Positions 33,703 to 38,335 of a stretch of 38,335 bases of DNA are shown piece by piece. Made by a program: the position numbers and the translations under genes. This DNA is from an uncultured Clostridia bacterium (GTDB taxonomy: Bacteria > Bacillota > Clostridia > Oscillospirales > Ruminococcaceae): positions 1 through 38,335 of the forward strand of contig CANAQK010000013.1 of NCBI GenBank assembly GCA_947363605.1, written 5' to 3'. Below the pieces are notes generated by a model. The model had not been told where the DNA came from. It made no database searches and was given only the letters and a program-made list of their open reading frames with translations. Numbering within the stretch: position 1 is the first letter of the stretch; each line of letters starts with the position of its first letter.

Positions 33703-33706
33703 GAAC

Positions 33707-33738
33707 AAAACGGCCAGGTTGAACACCTGGCCGTTTCT
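33707..33738 (-). terminator. Intrinsic terminator-like hairpin on the zinc-ribbon side
   Basis: CGGCCAGGT (33711-33719) and ACCTGGCCG (33725-33733) form a 9-bp stem with AAAA before and TTT after, so it could work in both directions. It lies 120 bases beyond the zinc-ribbon gene. A second stem, GGGTCTGCA..TGCAGACCC (33753-33782), lies between. Confidence 0.6.
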
Positions 33739-33821
33739 GCATCTGGGAAAAGGGGTCTGCACACCGTACCGTATGCAGACCCTCTTTCATTTTCTCAAAA
33801 ATTCCATTTATTTATGGTTGC

Positions 33822-33849
33822 CGGCCGCCAACGGCCGGGATTTTTTTGA
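33822..33849 (+). terminator. Intrinsic terminator on the plus strand
   Basis: CCGGCCG-CCAA-CGGCCGG is followed by GATTTTTTTG, a GC-rich stem with a U-run for plus-strand transcripts. It can stop transcription entering from the six-gene plus-strand set before it reaches the convergent zinc-ribbon gene. Confidence 0.7.
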
Positions 33850-33858
33850 AAAGAGAAA

Positions 33859-34137
33859 TTATTCCCCGCGATTCATCGCTGCAAAGCATTCGCTGCAGTA
33901 AACCGGACGGTTTTCATTCGGCTTGAACGGGATAACCGCTTCTTTACCGCAGGAAGCGCAAGGAGCTGTATAGAACTCTTTCTGAGCTCTCATATTGTTC
34001 TTGCGAGCATTGCGGCAGTCCTTACATCTCTGCGGTTCGTTTTCAAAGCCTTTTTCCGCATAGAATTCCTGTTCGCCAGCGGTGAACACAAATTCAGCGC
34101 CACAGTCTTTGCAAACTAAAGTTTTGTCTTGATACAT
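33859..34137 (-). CDS. Small zinc-ribbon protein with four CxxC motifs
   Basis: The 92-aa product has four CxxC pairs: Cys9/12, 38/41, 60/63 and 81/84. This predicts two zinc ribbons, each built from two knuckles. Family members are common in Clostridia and annotated only as zinc-ribbon or zinc-binding domain proteins; RNA or DNA binding is possible. GAGGTAATCTATC precedes the ATG. It stands alone between terminators and the sigma factor gene on the same strand, with a 141-base gap. It is cytoplasmic by sequence. Confidence 0.85.
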   Translation of the reverse strand: MYQDKTLVCKDCGAEFVFTAGEQEFYAEKGFENEPQRCKDCRNARKNNMRAQKEFYTAPCASCGKEAVIPFKPNENRPVYCSECFAAMNRGE

Positions 34138-34278
34138 GATAGATTACCTCGCTTGGATAAAAATATTATTTTCGCCCGTTGGCGGAATCTCACCGCCTCC
34201 TTATGAACACACAACGCTCTAAGAAACTGCTAACAGGCCCATTCTAAAAACAGCATCCGCTGTTAAGGATACAAACAT

Positions 34279-34872
34279 TTACAATTCGTTTAAAGCGGCT
34301 TTCAGCTTTCTGCGGACACGCTGCAGCGCGTTGTCCACCGATTTGGGGGATACCTGAAGCCGGGACGCGGCTTCATAATAGCTGCATCCGCTGAAATACA
34401 GACGCAGAACCTCCTGCTCCAACGGGGTCAGTACTTCGCTGAGCAGGCGTTTCAAACCAGCATAGCTTTCCTCCGCGATCATCCGGGCTTCGGGATTAGT
34501 ATCTTCCGCCCCGCGCAGATTTTCCAAACCGTTTTCCTGCAGGGAAATGGTTTTCCGGTAAAGGTCCGCCTTTTTCGTTGACGCTGCTGCAAACAGATTT
34601 TTCAAGCTGTTCGCAATACAGAAGCTGGCATAGGCGCCAAAACTGCTGTTTTTCGCTTCATCATAGGAACGCACAGCCCCGAACAGCCCCATATAGGCCT
34701 CCTGCCGCAGATCGTCACGTTCAATCCCCCGGATCTGCACAGCGGCAATCCGGCGGTTGATCAAATGCACATACCGGGCCAGCAGGCAAGCACAGGCTTC
34801 CTGGCTCCCCTTCCGGTACAAAGCCAAAAGCTCTTGATCGGATTTTTCTGTCCAACTGATCTGTCCACCCAT
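34279..34872 (-). CDS. Sigma-70 family RNA polymerase sigma factor, SigH-like
   Basis: The 197-aa product has region 2 (SDQELLALYRKGSQEACACLL, then IERDDLRQEAYMGLFGAVRSYDEAKNSSFGAYASFCIANSLKNL) and region 4 (LTPLEQEVLRLYFSGCSYYEAASRLQVSPKSVDNALQRVRRKLK). There is no region 3 of the housekeeping type. Spacing and wording resemble the stationary-phase/early-sporulation factor SigH, which is about 20 residues longer in Bacillus. A perfect TTGACA-17-TATAAT promoter lies just upstream, so it is expected to be made by the main sigma factor. The ribosome binding site is poor (GGTGG ten bases away). Assignment as SigH itself is tentative. Confidence 0.82.
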   Translation of the reverse strand: MGGQISWTEKSDQELLALYRKGSQEACACLLARYVHLINRRIAAVQIRGIERDDLRQEAYMGLFGAVRSYDEAKNSSFGAYASFCIANSLKNLFAAASTKKADLYRKTISLQENGLENLRGAEDTNPEARMIAEESYAGLKRLLSEVLTPLEQEVLRLYFSGCSYYEAASRLQVSPKSVDNALQRVRRKLKAALNEL

Positions 34873-34906
34873 TCCAACGATTCCACCCAGGTCAACGATT
34901 TATTAT

Positions 34907-34935
34907 ATTATACCTCCAAACTACAGAAATGTCAA
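34907..34935 (-). promoter_or_regulatory. Consensus promoter of the sigma factor gene
   Basis: On the minus strand TTGACA (34930-34935) and TATAAT (34907-34912) are exactly 17 bases apart, a perfect match to the housekeeping consensus, 35 bases before the start codon. Confidence 0.85.
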
Positions 34936-35165
34936 CCTATTTATTGACAGTTTGCATAAAATTTTATTATGATAAGAATTTGCATTTTTTCATTTTCACA
35001 ATTCATTTGTCAATCACGCCCATTTTCGAAAGCATTTGGTTTAGCTGTAAATTCAAAAATGTAATTCGTTTTACATTTGTTTTAATCAATAATAGACAAA
35101 AAAAGCCGTTTTTTTGATCTATTTTCCCTTTTTATTTACCGGATTTTTTCCGCCGGACAAAGCGC
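34936..35165. other. AT-rich intergenic region, no gene seen
   Basis: About 230 bases, strongly AT-rich, between the sigma factor promoter and the ECF gene terminator. A plus-strand TTGACA followed 18 bases later by TATGAT is present (from 34944), but no gene follows it. No hairpin or RNA family was recognised. Confidence 0.5.
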
Positions 35166-35202
35166 AAAAAACCGGGGATTTTTGGAAAATCCCCGGTTTC
35201 TA
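35166..35202 (-). terminator. Intrinsic terminator after the ECF transporter gene
   Basis: AAACCGGGGATTTT and AAAATCCCCGGTTT form a long stem with a three-base loop, about 35 bases beyond the stop on the minus strand, followed by TTTGCG. Confidence 0.8.
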
Positions 35203-35233
35203 ACCAAAAATATACAGGAAAATTTCTGCAAAA

Positions 35234-35860
35234 TCACTTTATTTCCAACGGCTGCTCCCCTGACTGCGGCCAGATTTTTCGATAGACCCCCGCCCGTTCC
35301 AGCCCGTTTCGGAACAAGGGCAGAAGCACCAACGCCAATGCGATCCCCGCTGCCATATTGATCCCGGAAGTCACCATCTTGGGAACACAGGCCAGGAGGG
35401 CTGCCTGGAAGGGCTGCCCCAGCAGCATCTGCTTCAGAATACTTTCCGCAATATAAAACAGCATTGAAAACAGAGAGCCTGCAGAAATCCCCACTGCGTT
35501 CCGCCAAAACGATTTCCCCTTTGAGCCGCCTGAAAAGCAGATCATACCGCAGATACATCCCATCAGGAAAAACCGAACCAATGTCACCGGCGCGGAAGTG
35601 ATGAAGGCCGGATCCATCAGGTCGTAAAACATCGAGCCGATCCCTGCCGCCAGGCCTCCCCGCCAGCCGCCGAACAGCGCGCCGGCCAGCAGGCAGAACG
35701 CATTGGCCACCTTGATCATGGTCTGCCCGACCGGGGTTGGGATTGGGATTTTAATAAAATAAGTAACTACAAAGCAGATGGCGGCCATTACACCCACCAC
35801 AGCCAAATCATAAATCGAAATGCTCAGGCGTTTGGTTTTGGACTTTTGGATGATAGACAT
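35234..35860 (-). CDS. ECF transporter S component, probably for vitamin B6
   Basis: The 208-aa product has about six membrane helices (for example LAVVGVMAAICFVVTYFI near 19-36, ANAFCLLAGALFGGWRGGLAAGIGS near 52-76 and FFLMGCICGMICF). These are typical of substrate-binding S components, which work with shared EcfA/EcfA'/EcfT subunits encoded elsewhere. The GG-x-R-GGLAAGIGS stretch is a frequent S-component mark. It follows the pyridoxine kinase gene by 35 bases in the same unit, so pyridoxine or a relative is the likely substrate; this is inference from context. It is followed by a strong terminator. Confidence 0.85.
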   Translation of the reverse strand: MSIIQKSKTKRLSISIYDLAVVGVMAAICFVVTYFIKIPIPTPVGQTMIKVANAFCLLAGALFGGWRGGLAAGIGSMFYDLMDPAFITSAPVTLVRFFLMGCICGMICFSGGSKGKSFWRNAVGISAGSLFSMLFYIAESILKQMLLGQPFQAALLACVPKMVTSGINMAAGIALALVLLPLFRNGLERAGVYRKIWPQSGEQPLEIK

Positions 35861-35895
35861 TGGAATACCCTCTTTCCTGCCGGGATTACCGGCGG

Positions 35896-36774
35896 TTACA
35901 GGCTTTCATATCCGCTGAGGGAATGCGACAGGGTCAGCCACCCGAGATTTTTTTCCAGCATCACGCCCTGTTTCGGATCTGTACCATAGCTGTAGGTCGT
36001 CCGGATGGTGAGCTCCAGAAAACGGGTGGCTTTTTCCATGGCGATCGCCAGGCTGTCCCCGTCTAAAATAGCCCCTACCACAATGCTTGCAAAAATATCG
36101 CCGGTCCCGGGATAGTTCTGCGGGACATAACTACAGGCTACCCGCCAGAAACGCCCGCTTTCACGGTCATACCCCACGTTGCTGACGGTCATATCCGCCA
36201 GCTCTGCCCCGGTGACAATGACTTGGGACGGCCCCAGATCAGACAGCCGGAGCAGGCAGCTCTTGATTTCCGCCGCCGTCGATGGGCGGGGATTATACTC
36301 CTGTCCCAGCAGCAGATACATTTCGGTCTTATTGGGTGTAATCAGATCCGCCTCCCGGACCAGGTCTACCACCGAACGGCACATCTCACGGGTATAGGTC
36401 CGATAGGTGCGGCCATTGTCCCCCATAACAGGATCTACCACCGCCAACGCCTCCGGATAGGCCGCAATAAAATCCAGGCAGTGCCGGATCTGCGCCTGTG
36501 ATCCCAGGAACCCGGTATACACGCTGTCAAACGTCAGTCCTACACTGCGGTAGTGCGCCAGCGCCCGGGGAAGGTAACGGGTCAGGTCCTCCATGACAAC
36601 CTCGCCGAAACCGCCGGTATGGGTGGACAGGACGGCCGTCGGGACAGCAACGCATTGATGCCCCATCACCGAAAGGATCGGTGCGATAACGGCCAGCGAG
36701 CATCGCCCATAACCGGAAAGATCGTGAATCGCCGCTACGCTTTTGGTCGCGCGGCAGGGTGCTGTAATTCCCAT
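35896..36774 (-). CDS. Pyridoxal/pyridoxine kinase (PfkB-like)
   Basis: The 292-aa product belongs to the pyridoxamine kinase group: IHDLSGYGRCSLAVIAPILSVMGHQCVAVPTAVLSTHTGGF at 17-57, VVDPVMGDNGRTY near 116, ADLITPNKTEM near 143 and the C-terminal NYPGTGDIFASIVVGA near 219 with the catalytic Asp. It phosphorylates vitamin B6 vitamers to give PLP precursors. It leads the two-gene unit with the ECF S component, with a clear promoter upstream. The coupling of kinase and transporter suggests import followed by phosphorylation trapping. Confidence 0.92.
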   Translation of the reverse strand: MGITAPCRATKSVAAIHDLSGYGRCSLAVIAPILSVMGHQCVAVPTAVLSTHTGGFGEVVMEDLTRYLPRALAHYRSVGLTFDSVYTGFLGSQAQIRHCLDFIAAYPEALAVVDPVMGDNGRTYRTYTREMCRSVVDLVREADLITPNKTEMYLLLGQEYNPRPSTAAEIKSCLLRLSDLGPSQVIVTGAELADMTVSNVGYDRESGRFWRVACSYVPQNYPGTGDIFASIVVGAILDGDSLAIAMEKATRFLELTIRTTYSYGTDPKQGVMLEKNLGWLTLSHSLSGYESL

Positions 36775-36824
36775 AGCAAATTCCTCCCAAACGGAGTAAA
36801 AGCCTCTTGCTTTAGAACAAAGAC

Positions 36825-36853
36825 ATTATACTCCGCTTTGCTTATTTTTTCAA
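36825..36853 (-). promoter_or_regulatory. Promoter of the pyridoxine kinase-ECF operon
   Basis: TTGAAA (36848-36853) and TATAAT (36825-36830) on the minus strand are separated by 17 bases. The leader between this promoter and the gene contains an AAAGC..GCTTT hairpin and the ribosome binding site GGGAGGAA. Confidence 0.8.
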
Positions 36854-37071
36854 AAAAGGCGCCGGGCACCCTTTTCTCAACCGATTTGTCATAGTCCCGC
36901 AAATCTCCGGAGTTTATTTTATCATATTTTCAGCAGAATGACAGGGGTTTTTCCCGGAAAAAATTTCTAAAAATACGGCTTTGTCGTTCTTACCAAAAAC
37001 GGCAGAAACACTCTGCCGAAAATATCGGCTTTGTAGATTATGAAAAAGTATTATGCGGGAATACTAATCCC

Positions 37072-37130
37072 GTGAACCGCCGAAAAAACGCTTCTTTGCC
37101 GCAAAGAGGCGGCCTTTTTCACAGGTTCAC
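37072..37130 (+). promoter_or_regulatory. Nested stem structure upstream of the 60-aa gene
   Basis: GTGAACC (37072-37078) pairs with GGTTCAC (37124-37130). Within it CCGCC (37077-37081) pairs with GGCGG (37108-37112), and TCTTTG-CCG-CAAAGA forms the tip. CTTTTTC follows the inner stem, so it could be an attenuator or small leader. CCGCC overlaps the outer arm, so the helices may be alternatives. Function not known. Confidence 0.4.
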
Positions 37131-37159
37131 CAAATCTCCGCAGAAAGGGGAACTCTAAA

Positions 37160-37342
37160 ATGAAACAGCAAGCTGTCAGCTCCATGGTTAAAGGCCTTGC
37201 CGCAGGGGCCGTGGTTGGAACCGCCGCGTATATGATGTCCGCAGGCAAGAAAAAAACCAGCAAAACACTCAAAAAGAATGCCGGAAAGGCACTCAAAGCC
37301 GTTGGAAGCGTGATTGAAAACGCCTCCTACCTGATGAAATAG
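37160..37342 (+). CDS. Small basic protein with one hydrophobic segment
   Basis: The 60-aa product has a hydrophobic stretch at about 9-28 (MVKGLAAGAVVGTAAYMMSA) followed by a Lys-rich segment and a second amphipathic part (ALKAVGSVIENASYLMK). It resembles small YtxH-like envelope proteins of Clostridia, a weak similarity. AAAGGGG precedes the ATG by about nine bases, and an imperfect AAAAAGG..CCTTTTT hairpin follows the stop (about 37350-37381). It stands next to the DUF1540 gene. No function is assigned. Confidence 0.65.
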   Translation: MKQQAVSSMVKGLAAGAVVGTAAYMMSAGKKKTSKTLKKNAGKALKAVGSVIENASYLMK

Positions 37343-37478
37343 GCCCGGAAAAAGGCCTTCCGCTTACAGGACCTTTTTCTTAAAAGGGCTTTGTTCTCAA
37401 GGGAAACTTTATTCAGGTATAAAAACGGTCAAGCCAGGCAAAACTAGGCTTGTAATCTAAAAAAGGAGGAACTATTTT

Positions 37479-37652
37479 ATGGATTGTAACTGCCACAAAA
37501 ACACAAGTATCAAATGTACCGTACAGCAATGCACCCATCACTGCGGCGGGGAGAATTACTGCTCCCTGGACTGCATCACCGTCGGGACGCATGAGATGAA
37601 CCCCACCATGAAAGACTGCACCGACTGCAAATCCTTTCAGCTGAAAGCCTAG
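37479..37652 (+). CDS. DUF1540-type cysteine-rich small protein
   Basis: A 57-aa product beginning MDCNCHKNTSIKCTVQQC, with eight cysteines (positions 3, 5, 13, 18, 22, 28, 32 and 47 among others) and the central HHCGGENYCSLDCITVG. This is the Cys/His pattern of DUF1540 domains in Clostridia, presumed metal-binding. AGGAGGAACTATTTT precedes the ATG. It is followed by a strong terminator. It is preceded by the 60-aa gene with a 136-base gap. Function unknown; some relatives are linked to sporulation, but that is not shown here. Confidence 0.8.
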   Translation: MDCNCHKNTSIKCTVQQCTHHCGGENYCSLDCITVGTHEMNPTMKDCTDCKSFQLKA

Positions 37653-37662
37653 CTTTCCAAAA

Positions 37663-37694
37663 AAGCCTGTCCAAAAAAGGACAGGCTTTTTTGA
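37663..37694 (+). terminator. Intrinsic terminator after the DUF1540 gene
   Basis: AAGCCTGTCC and GGACAGGCTT form a 10-bp stem around an A-rich loop, followed by a TTTTT run on the plus strand, 10-15 bases beyond the stop. Confidence 0.85.
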
Positions 37695-37728
37695 TGAAAA
37701 ACAAAAGGATACTCCTCCAAAACCACGG

Positions 37729-38259
37729 CTATTTCGCAAAATTGTGAAAGCTGTCCGGATATAATTCATAGTCCACTGATGATTGAAGCTCCCCAACCTG
37801 ATTGACCCATGAATCTGTACGTACGCGCAGTTTTGTAAAGCCAAGCTGCTCATAAACATGCTGGGCCCTCTCATTTTTCAAATTTGTATCAAGAATGATT
37901 TTCTTAAACCCTAATTCCTTATACAGAAAATCAATCAACAGGCTCAGTAAAATTTTCCCATTTCCTTTATTTTGCTTCGAAAATTTACAAATTTTGATCC
38001 CTATTTCAGCAACGCCATAACCTTTATTGCGATAGTTCATTTCGCCTATAGCAGCTTGATCCATTTCGATCATCAATCTTCTATGTGTATCATCGGCGTC
38101 GCTTTTCAAGCTGTCTGATATTTCCTGCACCGTCTGACCCGTCCCGTTGGGAAATCCTGCGTGCTCCATGATTTGGCCATCATTCCACCATATGGCAAGC
38201 TGTTCCGCATCATCCTGCACTGCATTTCTAATAGTTAAATTTCCGTGTTTCAAGTACAT
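37729..38259 (-). CDS. GNAT-family acetyltransferase, AT-rich
   Basis: The 176-aa product is a RimJ/RimL-like GNAT protein: NLTIRNAVQDDAEQLAIWWND at the N-terminus, IGIKICKFSKQNKGNGKILLSLLIDFLY near 85 with the acetyl-CoA loop, and ILDTNLKNERAQHVYEQLGF near 131. The acceptor is unknown. The start at 38259 has AAGGAG seven bases upstream; the frame is open to 38283. Its base composition is lower in GC than most of the window (sampled lines near 43%), which suggests separate ancestry. It converges on the DUF1540 terminator. Confidence 0.87.
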   Translation of the reverse strand: MYLKHGNLTIRNAVQDDAEQLAIWWNDGQIMEHAGFPNGTGQTVQEISDSLKSDADDTHRRLMIEMDQAAIGEMNYRNKGYGVAEIGIKICKFSKQNKGNGKILLSLLIDFLYKELGFKKIILDTNLKNERAQHVYEQLGFTKLRVRTDSWVNQVGELQSSVDYELYPDSFHNFAK

Positions 38260-38288
38260 GGCTTTTCTCCTTTGGACTGGCAAAGCAA

Positions 38289-38316
38289 AGCAGGAGCAGC
38301 GTTTGCTGCTCCTGGA
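38289..38316. terminator. Hairpin at the window end
   Basis: CAGGAGCAGC (38291-38300) and GCTGCTCCTG (38305-38314) form a perfect 10-bp stem with a four-base loop. It lies just upstream of the acetyltransferase gene on the minus strand and may end transcription arriving from outside the window; it lacks a long U-run. Confidence 0.5.
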
Positions 38317-38335
38317 AAAATGGCGCCCTAAGATG

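Noticed and set aside
34936..35000. Plus-strand promoter in the AT-rich gap
   Set aside because: TTGACA and TATGAT are present 18 bases apart, but no gene or RNA-like structure follows; such matches are expected by chance in AT-rich DNA.
36775..36824. Riboswitch before the pyridoxine kinase gene
   Set aside because: The leader is only about 45 bases with one small hairpin, too short for a known aptamer.

Overview
The window reads as a chromosomal segment of a moderately GC-rich Firmicute, most likely a gut-type clostridium near the Oscillospiraceae/Acutalibacteraceae. This rests on gene order and style: tig-clpP-clpX, rplS-lepB-rbgA-rnhB, a SigH-like sigma factor, AGGAGG-type ribosome binding sites, consensus TTGACA/TATAAT promoters, a DUF1540 protein and an ECF S-component. 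The taxonomic placement is inference. No tRNA, rRNA, CRISPR array or transposase gene was seen.

Layout. 1-2829: a repeat nest, a flavodoxin-like protein, a cytoplasmic GH29 fucosidase and a cyclophilin. 3138-7721 (minus): membrane protein, proB, proA and a long single-pass protein with a disordered N-terminus and acidic tail. 7753-10559: a tandem repeat, a histidine phosphatase, an XRE regulator and a PAP2 phosphatase. 10597-14853 (minus): a LacI-type regulator, xylA and xylB, a xylose-use locus with a promoter and operator-like palindrome in front. 15216-18649 (minus): tig-clpP-clpX. 18816-26463 (minus): lepB, an AT-rich epimerase that looks inserted, rbgA, a fused RNase HII-YraN gene, a dipeptidase, thrC, a HAD phosphatase and a phosphoesterase. 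26711-27242: rplS with a structured leader. 27619-33243 (plus): six genes, most overlapping by 4-8 bp (TIM-barrel protein, alpha/beta hydrolase, Nudix, sulfatase, serine hydrolase, acetyltransferase). Two of them are each broken by one in-frame stop at a Trp codon. 33859-38259: zinc-ribbon protein, SigH-like sigma factor, pyridoxine kinase with an ECF transporter subunit, two small proteins and a second acetyltransferase.

The most unusual content is intergenic. At least three families of short, hairpin-rich, non-coding elements recur. Family A (176-183 bp) has about 21-bp terminal inverted repeats ending in TATAGTC, and one of its hairpins keeps pairing in two copies despite different arm sequences. 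Family B (about 110-170 bp) sits with one fixed end at or just past the 3' ends of genes, often supplying the TAA stop codon. Family C (271 bp plus TA) occurs twice with four differences. The first C copy is inserted inside a B copy with an apparent TA target duplication, which is direct evidence of past mobility. Family E is a tandem pair of about 90-bp units with GGTATAAT ends. A further hairpin-rich block (D) shares its right end with family A. None encodes a transposase, so any movement needs an enzyme from elsewhere in the genome.
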